Shown one piece after another: positions 7,483 through 16,609 of a stretch of 64,000 nucleotides of DNA (positions within the stretch are counted from its first letter, which is position 1; each line of letters begins with the position of its first letter). Below the pieces are notes generated by a model, which made no database searches, was not told the DNA's origin, and saw only the letters and a program-made list of their open reading frames with translations. The position numbers were made by a program, and so were the translations under genes. Origin of the DNA: Methanogenium sp. S4BF (GTDB taxonomy: Archaea; Halobacteriota; Methanomicrobia; Methanomicrobiales; Methanomicrobiaceae); assembly GCF_029633965.1 (NCBI RefSeq), contig NZ_CP091277.1, positions 1,237,940 to 1,301,939 on the forward strand, in the 5' to 3' direction.

Positions 7483-9833
7483 GGTTCTTTTGATGTTGTG
7501 TCCAGCGCCTCTGCCAGCGCTGCAGCGGACGGGTAGCGGTCGCCCTTCTCTTTGGCAATGCAGCGCATCACAATGTCATCCCACGGTGCCGCCGCCGGGA
7601 CACGGGATGAGGGGGGTGCGGGGATTTCACTGAGGATGGCGTCCGTCATCTCCCCCAGCCCGCCGTCACCGAACGGCCGGCGGCCGGTAAGGAGCTCGTA
7701 GAAGACAATGCCTGTCTGGTAGATGTCGGTGCGGGGATCGGCATCACCGAACCGGCGGGGAGCGATCTGTTCGGGGGCCGCATACTGGATGGAAAAGCCC
7801 ACGACAGAGGACTCGTGCCCGTCGCCCATCACCGCCCCGAGGCCCCAGTCGGTTATTTTGGCGGTATTCTCCTCTGCAAGCAGGATGTTGTGCGGCTTGA
7901 TATCGCGGTGGATGATGCCGTGTTCATGGGCATACATGAGGCCGCGGACGATACCTTCGACAATTACGACCGCCTCTTCAGGGGGAAGGGGCAGCGTGAC
8001 ACCCGCGAGGGACTTCGGCACATACTCCATCTCCACATAGGGCACGGGCAGGATATTGACCGAGCAGATGCGGACGATATTCGGGTGGGAAAGCCCTTCC
8101 CAGAGTTTCATCTCCTTTAAGAAGATGCGGCCGGTCGTCTCATCAAAGCTGATGGGAACCTTGACGGCGACGACCGCCCCGTCTTTGCGCCGGACGGCCC
8201 GGAATACGCGTGCGAGCCCGCCCTTGCCGATGAACGTCACTTCACGGTAGCGGTCTGACAGGGTGGCGGGGAAATAGACGTCCCTGAGCTGGGTGTCCAT
8301 GATCCGGGTCTCATCGAAGGGGTCGCCGCCAACGTGTGCAATACGGGTCCGCTCGTCGGTGTCCCCCGAAACCTGCGGGGTGACGAACCGGGAGCGGTGA
8401 TAAGACCCGAGAAGAACGGCGGCGAGGCAGAGGAAGAGAGGGACGGAACTGCCCGGCCCCCCCTGCCCATCCAGCACCAGAGCGGCGGAGATGACCGCCA
8501 CGCTGCCTGCCACGATAAGGTAGGCGCCAAGCAGATACCGGGGGGAACTCTCCGTTGCGGTGGTTGCGGCAAGGATGATGCCCGCCACCGAGAGAAATGC
8601 CAGCCCGACCAGAACCGGGTTTGCACCCGGCACCGTCTGCAGGACCAGCAGGGACTGGAAGCCGGTCAGAAACATCGCCGAACTGCACATGACCGCAAGA
8701 ATGGTGTATCCGGCGGTCAGGACAGGCACGGTATGCCCGTCCCGGTTCAGGACAGTGCGGTGCCGGGCACGGCGGTCGGCAGCCGTGAGCAGCCCTCCGA
8801 CAAGCAGGGAGCCCAGAAAGGCAAATGCCGGCCAGAAGAACCCTTCAGGCTCCCGGGGGAACTCGAAGGGGCCGGTCCCGTTCGGGCCCGGACCCGGCCC
8901 GGGTGTATCCCGCTGCATCCGGGAGGGACTGGTGACCGAATATGCATCAATGCCTGAGATCAGGGGGGCGGTATCCTCCACAATCACACCGCCGGTGAGT
9001 TCACCCATCAGATCGAAGGGGCGGCGTTCAAAGGGGGATGCTTCATCATCGTCCCGCCATGCGTTGAACTGGGCCGGGGAGAGGGAGGGGACGACATACG
9101 GCTCGTCCCCGATTCCATCGCCCCCGAAATCAGCCCCGGCATACCCGCTCCAGCTGTTGCCCACCTGCCCCGCGAATGAGCTCCCCTCATATACGTAGGT
9201 GAGCTCCGGCGAGATCCAGGATGTCTCCGGGGATGACGAAACCGCTCCGATGATGCAGTCAATTTCGTTGAAGTATACCGCAGTCCCGTCCGATTCGCTT
9301 ACCAGAATCCCGATGCGCTCCCCCTCGATACGGTTTCCCGTCACGACGGTCCGGTCTGCGTCATAGATGCAGATGCCGACACCGGTTCCGGGGATGGTGG
9401 TGGCGATCGTGTTTCCGGTAATCACCGTATTGTCCGCATGGACGAATATGCCGCAGGGAACGATTCCCGTAATGAAGAGTCCTTCGATGGTGGTCCCCGG
9501 TGCGTCCACGACAAGGGCGGCCTCACCCTCTTTTGCCATGATGACCGGCAGCCCCCCGCCGGTATTCACACCCGTGATCGTCACCGGGACGGTGATATTC
9601 AGGTGTTCAGAATAGGTGCCGCTCTCAACGCGGATCTCATCCCCCGGCATGGCCGCGGCAAGTGCTGCTGAAATGGTGCCATACCCGTCTTCCCCGACGG
9701 TCAGGGCGGCGGCGCTGCCGGGAGAGCAGAGCAGGGCTGTGCAGAGCAGAAGAAGGGCAACGAGCATCCGCACAAAGCCGCCGCTCCGGCAGGCTCGGAT
9801 TCCTGTCTGCGGATCGTCCCTTCGCATATTCAC
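7479..9833 (-). CDS. Membrane Ser/Thr protein kinase with PbH1 ectodomain
   Basis: This 784-residue protein starts with a signal or membrane segment (LVALLLLCTALLCSPGSAAA). A NosD-like parallel beta-helix domain follows at about 45-300 (repeats such as NTVITGNTIATTIPGTGVGI). Next are about five hydrophobic helices between residues 330 and 480 and a cytoplasmic Hanks-type kinase domain at about 525-780. Visible kinase motifs are GKGGLARVF (Gly-loop), VVAVKVP (ATP Lys), HRDIKPHN (catalytic loop near 643) and DWG in place of DFG. The GTG at 9833 is 15 bp after the stop of the HTH-FHA gene, with GGAG before it; ATG 9827 is an alternative. The layout is that of a receptor kinase sensing carbohydrate or surface polymer, but the ligand is not known. 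Confidence 0.88.
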   Translation of the reverse strand: MNMRRDDPQTGIRACRSGGFVRMLVALLLLCTALLCSPGSAAALTVGEDGYGTISAALAAAMPGDEIRVESGTYSEHLNITVPVTITGVNTGGGLPVIMAKEGEAALVVDAPGTTIEGLFITGIVPCGIFVHADNTVITGNTIATTIPGTGVGICIYDADRTVVTGNRIEGERIGILVSESDGTAVYFNEIDCIIGAVSSSPETSWISPELTYVYEGSSFAGQVGNSWSGYAGADFGGDGIGDEPYVVPSLSPAQFNAWRDDDEASPFERRPFDLMGELTGGVIVEDTAPLISGIDAYSVTSPSRMQRDTPGPGPGPNGTGPFEFPREPEGFFWPAFAFLGSLLVGGLLTAADRRARHRTVLNRDGHTVPVLTAGYTILAVMCSSAMFLTGFQSLLVLQTVPGANPVLVGLAFLSVAGIILAATTATESSPRYLLGAYLIVAGSVAVISAALVLDGQGGPGSSVPLFLCLAAVLLGSYHRSRFVTPQVSGDTDERTRIAHVGGDPFDETRIMDTQLRDVYFPATLSDRYREVTFIGKGGLARVFRAVRRKDGAVVAVKVPISFDETTGRIFLKEMKLWEGLSHPNIVRICSVNILPVPYVEMEYVPKSLAGVTLPLPPEEAVVIVEGIVRGLMYAHEHGIIHRDIKPHNILLAEENTAKITDWGLGAVMGDGHESSVVGFSIQYAAPEQIAPRRFGDADPRTDIYQTGIVFYELLTGRRPFGDGGLGEMTDAILSEIPAPPSSRVPAAAPWDDIVMRCIAKEKGDRYPSAAALAEALDTTSKEP

Positions 9834-9848
9834 ACGCTCCGGTGTTCG

Positions 9849-10709
9849 TTATTCGTCTGCTGCTTCATCCTGAACTTCTGCAACGGTGAAGAGGAATCTG
9901 ACCCCGCGGGGGCCGCGGGCAAGGTCGATGATGTCGCCTGCCATCAGCCGCACCTCGCTGTTCTCCCCGCACGCACTGTCATTCAGGTAGGTCCCGCCGG
10001 TGCTTCCCCGGTCGGTGAGGAACCAGCCGTTCTCCTTCCGGCGAATTTCCGCGTGCGGCCGTGATATGCGGGTGACAAGGTCGAAGTCCCGGTGGACGAC
10101 GATCGCGGCGTCGCCCGTGAGGGTGCCCGGCGGGGCATAGCGGATGGCAGAGGCATCGTGTTCAGTCATGAGCGGCCCGAACCGTTTCTCCTCCCGCCCG
10201 ATACGGGTTACTTCTTCGGAGAGGGGAAAGGTCTTTCCGTCGGCGGGCCCGCCCAGCACGAAGATGACCGGGGTCTCCCCCGCATATTCGCGGGAGACCA
10301 TCCGCCGGGCCTCATCGACCCGTTCTGCCAGCTCGCTGCCCTTGATATGGATGTCTAAGTTCGAGAATAATCCCAGATTGCGGATAATCTCCTCGATGCC
10401 GCCGGGGCGGGTGGTGTACTTCCAGACCGGAAGCGACCCGCGGGAGGTGGCCCGCCCAAATCCGGCCTCCTTGGTGATGATGCCTGCCGCAAGCATCTTT
10501 TCGAGATGCTTTTTGGTGTTCACATAGGATGTGCTGATCTCGGTCGCGATTTCGCTGGCCTCTTTCGGGGTGTGCTCGATAATCTTGAGGATATGCAGGC
10601 GGACGGGATTGGAGAGGACGTTGAGATATCGGGAGAGGTCTTCATAGTAATCCATATCCTCCGTCATCATCACGGTCTTTCCATTGGCATACTCTTCAGG
10701 GTCTGTCAT
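9849..10709 (-). CDS. Winged-helix regulator fused to an FHA domain
   Basis: From ATG 10709 the product has 286 residues. An ArsR-like winged helix occupies about 15-90 (LSNPVRLHILKIIEHTPKEA, HLEKMLAAGIITKE). After a linker, an FHA domain lies at about 180-280 with GRE, ISRPHAEI and DRGSTGGTYLND, the loops that bind phosphothreonine. ATG 10709 follows the phosphatase stop by one base and is preceded by CGGAGGAA. The longer frame to 10802 would run back into the phosphatase gene, so I reject it. Between a kinase and a phosphatase gene, it is probably a transcription factor whose FHA domain reads the kinase's phosphorylation state (inference). Confidence 0.85.
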   Translation of the reverse strand: MTDPEEYANGKTVMMTEDMDYYEDLSRYLNVLSNPVRLHILKIIEHTPKEASEIATEISTSYVNTKKHLEKMLAAGIITKEAGFGRATSRGSLPVWKYTTRPGGIEEIIRNLGLFSNLDIHIKGSELAERVDEARRMVSREYAGETPVIFVLGGPADGKTFPLSEEVTRIGREEKRFGPLMTEHDASAIRYAPPGTLTGDAAIVVHRDFDLVTRISRPHAEIRRKENGWFLTDRGSTGGTYLNDSACGENSEVRLMAGDIIDLARGPRGVRFLFTVAEVQDEAADE

Positions 10710-10710
10710 C

Positions 10711-11481
10711 CTACTCACATTCCTCCGGGTATTTCGCTTCGCCGTGCACCCTGACCACAATAAGGGTGATGTTATCTGTTGATTTCCGGGCAGCCTCTTC
10801 AAGAAGAATTTTCACCGCGTCGTCTGCGGACGGCACCGCTCCTGCCGCAACCAGCGCCTGACGGGAGACATAGTCGTGCAGGCCGTCGGAGGAGAGCACC
10901 AGCGTATCATTGGGACAGAGGAAGTGGGCGGTGCAGTCGGCGATGAAGTCCCCACCCAGCGAGTGGGTGATGATGTTTTTCATCGGGTGGTCCATGGCCT
11001 CCTCCGGGGTGAGCACGCCCTTGTCCACCAGATCCTGCACAAAGGAGTGGTCCTTTGTCAGCCTCAGCACGATTCCCTTGCGTATCAGTGTGCACCGGGA
11101 ATCCCCCGTATTGCACATGGTGATGGCCCCATCCCCAAACCAGGCGGAGACAAGCGTGGTCCCCATTCCTGCACGGGTCCCGATGGCCTGATGCCGGATG
11201 GCCTCGTGGGCGAGGGTGTGGCCTTTCATGAGCACCGCTGCTGCCGTGTCATGATCGCCTGAAGTGATCTGTGCCGCATGCACGGTCTCACCGAATACGC
11301 GAATGGCAAGGGCGGATGCCACGTCCCCTGCCTCATGCCCGCCGATCCCGTCGGCAACGGCGCAGACCAGCCCCCCACCCACCTGGGCAGTGCACCATGC
11401 ATCCTCGTTTACCGGGCGGATTCCGGCAACGGAAGCAGCGCTGCATTCAAATTGTTCATGGGTTCCTGTGTCTGATCTCAT
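10711..11481 (-). CDS. PP2C-family Ser/Thr protein phosphatase
   Basis: This 256-residue cytoplasmic protein has the metal-binding and structural motifs of PP2C phosphatases: RPVNEDAW near the N-terminus, ADGIGGHEAGD, GMGTTLV, CNTGDSRCTLI, LTKDHSFV, LSSDGLHDYVS and STDNITLIVV. No membrane segment is seen. It is the first gene of the phosphatase/HTH-FHA/kinase operon and would reverse the action of the membrane kinase. A TATA-like AATAAAT lies at 11521-11527, about 40 bp before ATG 11481; no copy of the operator found at the other promoters of this locus is present there. Confidence 0.92.
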   Translation of the reverse strand: MRSDTGTHEQFECSAASVAGIRPVNEDAWCTAQVGGGLVCAVADGIGGHEAGDVASALAIRVFGETVHAAQITSGDHDTAAAVLMKGHTLAHEAIRHQAIGTRAGMGTTLVSAWFGDGAITMCNTGDSRCTLIRKGIVLRLTKDHSFVQDLVDKGVLTPEEAMDHPMKNIITHSLGGDFIADCTAHFLCPNDTLVLSSDGLHDYVSRQALVAAGAVPSADDAVKILLEEAARKSTDNITLIVVRVHGEAKYPEECE

Positions 11482-11772
11482 CTCTCGGCTCGTATGGACA
11501 AAGGGTTGGTCGTCACAGATAATAAATGTGGGAAATGGTTGTGGTTACATGGTGCCGGGTTTGGGAGTATGGTGTCACTCACCATGGTGTTCTCCCGTAT
11601 GTGGGGGTGGGCCGGTGCAGGAGGCACATCCCGGTGGGACATACCAGCCGGAGAAAAACACCCGTACAGACACGGCGGCACCGGCCATCCCCACCATTCA
11701 TATGACCGGCAGGGGTGAGAGAGAGAGAGAAATGTAGAAGAAGGAGACCGGTCCCTATACAGGGATGAGGAT

Positions 11773-12288
11773 ATGACCACAAAATCCGGGTTTTCCCTTG
11801 CCCGCAGGGATGAGCCAATGCGGGAGCTGGTGCGTGAAACGGGTCACAAAACGCTGGGTGTCTGGGCCGTTGACTGCGTTGAGCGTGTCCTGCCCTACTT
11901 TGAGGTGCAGTATCCTGATGACCACCGGCCCGGAGACGCTGTCGACGCACTCCAGAACTGGATCCGGACGGGGGTCTTTCATATGGCGGATATCCGCAAA
12001 GCGGCACGTGATGCCCATGCGGCTGCCCGCGAGGTGGGAAGGGATAATGCAGCCCGTTCGGCCGCCCGTGCCGCCGGGCAGGCAGCGGCAACGGCACATG
12101 TCGCCACCCATGCGCTTGCTGCTGCGATGTATGCCTTACAGGCGATGTACCGGGCCGCAAACCCCTCTGATGCTGAAGCCGCCGTCGCCCGTGAACGGGA
12201 CTGGCAGTACCGGCATTTACGCGACCTGAGGGAGAGGGATGTGCAGGCGGGACGAGCGGCAACGGCGGGGGAGGAGGATAAATCCTGA
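11773..12288 (+). CDS. Imm-5-like putative immunity protein
   Basis: This 171-residue protein is rich in Ala and Arg, largely helical (AARAAGQAAATAHVATHALA), and has the pattern of the Imm-5-like family: SLARRDEPMRELV, then WAVDCVERVLPYFE, then DDHRPGDAVDAL and W-rich C-terminal helices (RDWQYRHLRDL). Members of that family are annotated as putative immunity proteins of polymorphic toxin systems but also stand alone in many genomes. No toxin gene is adjacent. The gene is high in GC, like the surrounding core. The family assignment is by remembered pattern, without a search. Confidence 0.6.
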   Translation: MTTKSGFSLARRDEPMRELVRETGHKTLGVWAVDCVERVLPYFEVQYPDDHRPGDAVDALQNWIRTGVFHMADIRKAARDAHAAAREVGRDNAARSAARAAGQAAATAHVATHALAAAMYALQAMYRAANPSDAEAAVARERDWQYRHLRDLRERDVQAGRAATAGEEDKS

Positions 12289-12386
12289 GAACAGGTGAGG
12301 ACACCGGCTGTTCCAAATCACGGTGAAAAATTGTACGGGGAAGAATCGTACGGGGAAGACTGCGGGCCATCCTGAAATGGGCCGGA

Positions 12387-13241
12387 TTAAGCCCGGATGG
12401 ATTCGGACCCAAACCGTATCCGGTCTTTATCTGTGGGAATGCCATTAACCGTCTGGTGCCACTCACCATCCCGGAATACTTCATACTGTTCAAAAGCACA
12501 GGGCAATCCGTTTGCAGCAGCGATGTCGCAGCTGTCCATAAGCTGAAAATGCAGATGCGGACCAAAGGAATTGCCTGAATTACCCACTCTCCCAAGGACT
12601 TCACCTTTTTTTACCCTCTGGCCAGCGGCAACCTGAATGGACCCTGTCTGAAGGTGGACGAGCGCAGCGTACGCATTACCGCCGCATTCCATTATGATGT
12701 AGTTGCCGGCAACTGATTGTACGTCGTCTTTCCCCGGATCGAAAGAGTGAGCATTTTTATAGGCATTCGACAAATCCGAGAGCAGATTCGTTCGTTCCCG
12801 TTCTTTATACCCATCCTCTGCCCGGACAATGATCCCGTCGCATGGTGCATATACTTCCCGGCCCCAGCAATAATATTCCTTTACGGGAACCCCAAAAAGA
12901 AGATATTGCGGCAGGCTGACGCGGTACGCGGGCCAGCCCTTTCTTCCCCAGTCCACCTGGATAAAGTCATACGCATATCGTGTTCCGAACCGGTCTGTGC
13001 CGTGGCTCGGAATTTTTGTCCCCGGAGTGTTGGGAGAGAGCCATTCCCCCCTCAAAGGAAACGCTACAATGATCGGCTCACGCGCTTCAGTCATTTCAGT
13101 ACTCCTCTCTGTCCATTCTGTACCTGCATTATTAAAAATGACGAGTGCTCCAAGGGCAAGTGCCAGTACGATACTGACACGTGCAGACCGGTGATTTTTC
13201 CCATTCCACACTCCAACCCGCATTTCAACCCCCTTGTCCAT
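12387..13241 (-). CDS. M23-type (LytM) metallopeptidase, membrane-anchored or secreted
   Basis: This 284-residue protein has an N-terminal hydrophobic segment (VSIVLALALGALVIFNN) and an M23 domain. The first zinc ligands are in HGTDRFGTRYAYDF, and the second motif is GPHLHFQ near residue 235. The core YAPCDGIIVRAEDG and GNYIIMECGGNAYAALVHLQ is typical. M23 enzymes cut peptidoglycan cross-links, but methanogens of this group lack murein. It may therefore act on another surface glycoprotein or on competing bacteria (inference). The start could also be ATG 13223 (MRVGVWNG). Confidence 0.85.
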   Translation of the reverse strand: MDKGVEMRVGVWNGKNHRSARVSIVLALALGALVIFNNAGTEWTERSTEMTEAREPIIVAFPLRGEWLSPNTPGTKIPSHGTDRFGTRYAYDFIQVDWGRKGWPAYRVSLPQYLLFGVPVKEYYCWGREVYAPCDGIIVRAEDGYKERERTNLLSDLSNAYKNAHSFDPGKDDVQSVAGNYIIMECGGNAYAALVHLQTGSIQVAAGQRVKKGEVLGRVGNSGNSFGPHLHFQLMDSCDIAAANGLPCAFEQYEVFRDGEWHQTVNGIPTDKDRIRFGSESIRA

Positions 13242-13382
13242 TGCCTGACGTACAGAAATGGTCCCGGGTTCGTCAGGGTATCCGTCAGGTGCTGCAATGT
13301 GACCGGTTCACAATCCGGATTTGACGTCTGCAGGGCCCATATCTGTTCTCCGAATCAGGCGGGTGATGCGCCGTATGCCCCC

Positions 13383-14696
13383 TCACTCCGCACCCAGAAG
13401 CCATTTCCAGAGCGGGACACAGCGGACATCCCCCTTCTGCTGTGCGGTATCCTTTGTTATCAGCACCTGTTCTTTTACCCGGGCGCCAAACTCACCGGTG
13501 AACTCCCGGAATCCGTCCAGCTTTTCCCGCGGGATGGTATCGGTGTAGGTAATGCTGACCGCACTCAGCGTATTGTCCAAATGGTTCAGGACAAAATCCA
13601 CCTCATACCCTTTCTTCCAGTAATACGGTTCATGCCCCCGCCGCCGCAGTTCGAGATACACCAGGTTTTCCGCACACCTCTCTTCATCCAGGGACACCGC
13701 GGATAACACCGCATTTCTGATTCCGTTGTCGATGCAGTATATTTTCTTGTTGTTCCGTGCCTGAATCTTTGGCGAACTGCTGAAAAACTGGACCTCGAAG
13801 AGCACGTGCGCCATCGCGGCATACTGGATATATTCCCGGACGGTCACCGCATCGATGCCCAGCACCCGCACCAGCAGCCGGTAGGAAAACGGGGAGGCGA
13901 AGTTGGTCAGGAGGTAGGAGAGGAGATCGCTCATCGCCCGCTGGTTGCGCACCTCGTTCACCCGGACGATGTCCCGGTAGACAATGCTGTCATAGTATGC
14001 CCTGAGCTGGTCTTTTTTCACCTCCTCGTCACTCTGCTGGACGACCTGGGGGAATCCGCCCTCATGGAGATAGCGCCTCAGGAGCTGCACGATCTCATAT
14101 TTCCGGCTGGCAAGCGTGACCGGGTCGTTCTTTGCCTCTACCCCGTGAAAGAGCAGGTACTCGGAAAAATCGAGGGGATATACAATGACAGAGAGATACC
14201 GCCCGCTGATAAGGGTAGCCACCTCCGAGTCCAGCAGACGGGAGGAGGAACCCGAGATCACCAGCCTGAACTGCTTGCGGTCATAGACCGCCTTGACCCA
14301 CTGCTCCCAGCCCGGAATGTTCTGGATCTCGTCAAAGACCAGACAGATATTCTCCCCGCTGCCGACCTCCTTCCGGTAGGTGTCGAGCACCATCTCCAGC
14401 GGGCGGTCGAGCCGGGTAAGATACGGCTCGTCGCAGTTGACGAAGAGAATGGACCGGGGATCGACCCCCTCCTCATGAATCAGGTCGTGAATCAGCTGGT
14501 ACAAAAGAGAGGTCTTGCCCGAGCGCCGCACGCCGCTGAGCACCACAATCTCTCCGGTGGCGTAATACTTCCGGATCTTTGAGGAGTAGCGCTCCCGCCG
14601 CATACCGGTCCCGAACTCTTTGCCGCTCCACCATGGGTTGAGGGATACCAGAAGGTCAAGCAGTTCTGTCACACTACCCGGATGGGTGATACCCAC
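13383..14696 (-). CDS. AAA ATPase with DUF4143 domain
   Basis: This 437-residue protein has Walker A GVRRSGKTSLLYQL (about 55-68), Walker B ICLVFDEIQNIPGWE, the GSSSRLL sensor segment and a C-terminal DUF4143/nuclease-like part (CAENLVYLELRRRGHEPYYW, then EVDFVLN). Such ATPases are frequent in archaeal genomes in many copies and behave like mobile or selfish genes; their biochemical role is poorly known. The GTG at 14696 is the first start. Two near-palindromic operators lie directly upstream. A second, only distantly similar member is at 52909-54234. Confidence 0.88.
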   Translation of the reverse strand: MGITHPGSVTELLDLLVSLNPWWSGKEFGTGMRRERYSSKIRKYYATGEIVVLSGVRRSGKTSLLYQLIHDLIHEEGVDPRSILFVNCDEPYLTRLDRPLEMVLDTYRKEVGSGENICLVFDEIQNIPGWEQWVKAVYDRKQFRLVISGSSSRLLDSEVATLISGRYLSVIVYPLDFSEYLLFHGVEAKNDPVTLASRKYEIVQLLRRYLHEGGFPQVVQQSDEEVKKDQLRAYYDSIVYRDIVRVNEVRNQRAMSDLLSYLLTNFASPFSYRLLVRVLGIDAVTVREYIQYAAMAHVLFEVQFFSSSPKIQARNNKKIYCIDNGIRNAVLSAVSLDEERCAENLVYLELRRRGHEPYYWKKGYEVDFVLNHLDNTLSAVSITYTDTIPREKLDGFREFTGEFGARVKEQVLITKDTAQQKGDVRCVPLWKWLLGAE

Positions 14697-14711
14697 CTAT
14701 AATAGTATGGA

Positions 14712-14769
14712 TCGTGCGATTATAGCCATGCGAAGACGGGCATTTCTGCATGATTACAGCCATGCAGAA
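14712..14769. promoter_or_regulatory. Tandem operator pair upstream of the DUF4143 gene
   Basis: The inverted repeat at 14744-14769 has perfect 9-bp arms TTCTGCATG and CATGCAGAA around ATTACAGC. A related imperfect copy lies 32 bp away at 14712-14734 (TCGTGCG, ATTATAGC, CATGCGA). A spacing of about three helical turns suggests cooperative binding. CTATAATC inside the proximal copy could be the TATA box, which would make the mRNA of the 14696 start leaderless. Confidence 0.6.
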
Positions 14770-15295
14770 AATACGGTTTTTATACGCCTGCAGGGCAATC
14801 CGATGCAGCACCGGTGCCCACCCAAAACGGTGGCCCGTACCATGATGCGATACATCCCTTTTGTGCGCCCCTCTCCGGAAAAACCCTCCGAAGGATTGGA
14901 TTTCAGCAGAAAAAACCCCGGAATCAGGAGATTCTGACAGCATTCTACGGCACCGGCGTTCGTTGAAACGGGTTTGAGGCACAGGTGCAGACCCGATGAG
15001 CGTTTACGATACAGAGTATCCGCAGTTATTAGAGGGGACGGAAGAATAGCCCCTAAACCGGATTCTTTTTCCTGAAATCGGCTGAATCGCGAATATTTCG
15101 ACAACACCCCTTTCAATACGGCAACCGGCAGCACAGAATGAAATAAGCCATAATTAAAGCCATTTAATCCATTTAACCCAAAATTACCGATATTTCCCAC
15201 AACACATATATGGGGTGAACAAGAGACGTACGAGTCCACCGGAACGCATTCTGAACTCTGCTTCATACCGAACAATTCATCCTGGTTTTGCTTTC
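14770..15295. other. Intergenic region with promoter of ablA
   Basis: No gene is seen. A TATA box (ACACATATATGGGG) at about 15201-15213 should start transcription near 15236, which decides against a translation start at 15215. A second TATA-like GTTTTTATACG lies near 14774-14783 and points to the DUF4143 gene when read leftwards. Confidence 0.45.
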
Positions 15296-16609
15296 ATGAC
15301 AATCTATTCATCCAATCAGCAGCAGATGGCTGCAAAAATTGATCCTACATCACAGGCCTCCCAATGGAAAGACTGGCACTGGCAGATTCGCCATGCCATA
15401 ACTGACATCGCGACCGTCGAACGCCTGCTGGGCATCCGCTTTCCACCGGAAAAACGGGCAGAGCTGGAAGAGACGATTGCAACCTTTCCCCTCTGCATCA
15501 CCCCGTACTACCTCTCTCTCATCGAGGCAGACGATTATGAAAACGATCCTGTCTTTATGCAGGCGTTTCCCTCCGCAGCTGAGCTGATCATCGAAACGAG
15601 CGACATGGCAGACCCCCTTGCCGAGGATACGGACAGCCCCGCTGCCTGCATCACCCACCGGTATCCCGACCGCGTCCTCTTTCTGGTCAGCAACGTCTGT
15701 GCGATGTACTGCCGCCACTGCACCCGGAAACGAAAGGTCGGAGATATCGACTCCATCCCGGACAAGGCGGCCATCCGTGAGGGGCTCAATTATATCGCGG
15801 GGAATCCCGCCATCCGGGACGTCCTGCTCTCGGGAGGCGACCCGCTCATGCTCCCCGACGACTATCTGGACTGGATTCTTACCGAGCTGCGGGCGATTCC
15901 TCATGTCGAGGTGATACGCATCGGCAGCCGTGTGCCGGTGGTCCTTCCCTACCGCATCACCAACGAGCTTGTCCGTGTGCTCAAAAAACACCACCCCCTC
16001 TACCTGAATACGCACTTCAACCACCCCCGGGAGATAACCGCCTCATCGCGGGAGGCCCTCAGGAGACTCGCCGATGCGGGCATTCCCCTCGGCAACCAGA
16101 CGGTGCTTTTAGCCGGTGTCAATGACTGCCCCCGGATTATGAAGAGCCTCATGCAGAAGCTGGTCCGGGAGCGGGTGCGCCCCTATTACCTCTACCAGTG
16201 CGACCTCTCCGAGGGGCTCGCCCACTTCCGCACGCCCGTCGGCAAGGGCATTGAGATCATCGAGAGCCTCATCGGCCATACGAGCGGGTTTGCAGTACCT
16301 ACCTATGTGATTGACGCTCCGGGCGGAGGCGGCAAGATTCCGGTGATGCCCAATTACCTGCTCTCATGGTCGACGAACAAGGTGGTGCTGCGCAACTACG
16401 AAGGGGTTATTTCCACCTACCGGGAACCGGACCACTACCAGCAGGTCTCCTGCGACCGGAACTGTGATGCGTGCACGCTGCAGCTGAAACTGGATGACGC
16501 GAATGAGGCGAAAGGGGTCGGCATCGAGAAACTGCTCTGTGACTACGATGACACCTATATGCTTATTCCTCAGGATACCGAGCGGGTTGACAGACGCAAT
16601 GACGCGTGA
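15296..16609 (+). CDS. ablA: Lysine 2,3-aminomutase (radical SAM)
   Basis: This 437-residue enzyme converts L-lysine to beta-lysine, the first step of N-epsilon-acetyl-beta-lysine synthesis, an osmolyte of methanogens. The radical SAM cluster motif CAMYCRHC is at about 136-143. The family signatures [45 protein letters not shown] and PYYLYQCDL with [10 protein letters not shown] are present. ATG 15296 is chosen because the TATA box at 15201-15213 puts the mRNA start near 15236. The gene overlaps ablB by 11 bp, so the two are coupled. Confidence 0.93.
   Translation: MTIYSSNQQQMAAKIDPTSQASQWKDWHWQIRHAITDIATVERLLGIRFPPEKRAELEETIATFPLCITPYYLSLIEADDYENDPVFMQAFPSAAELIIETSDMADPLAEDTDSPAACITHRYPDRVLFLVSNVCAMYCRHCTRKRKVGDIDSIPDKAAIREGLNYIAGNPAIRDVLLSGGDPLMLPDDYLDWILTELRAIPHVEVIRIGSRVPVVLPYRITNELVRVLKKHHPLYLNTHFNHPREITASSREALRRLADAGIPLGNQTVLLAGVNDCPRIMKSLMQKLVRERVRPYYLYQCDLSEGLAHFRTPVGKGIEIIESLIGHTSGFAVPTYVIDAPGGGGKIPVMPNYLLSWSTNKVVLRNYEGVISTYREPDHYQQVSCDRNCDACTLQLKLDDANEAKGVGIEKLLCDYDDTYMLIPQDTERVDRRNDA

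Noticed and set aside
11521-11560. A fifth copy of the TGCAACC operator before the phosphatase gene
   Set aside because: A TATA-like AATAAAT and GGTTGTGGTTAC are present, but the palindrome and the 24-bp spacing are not.
11579-12604. A 341-codon open frame on the minus strand across the Imm-5-like gene
   Set aside because: It is Pro/Arg-rich low-complexity sequence typical of antisense reading of a high-GC gene, and it overlaps two better-supported genes.
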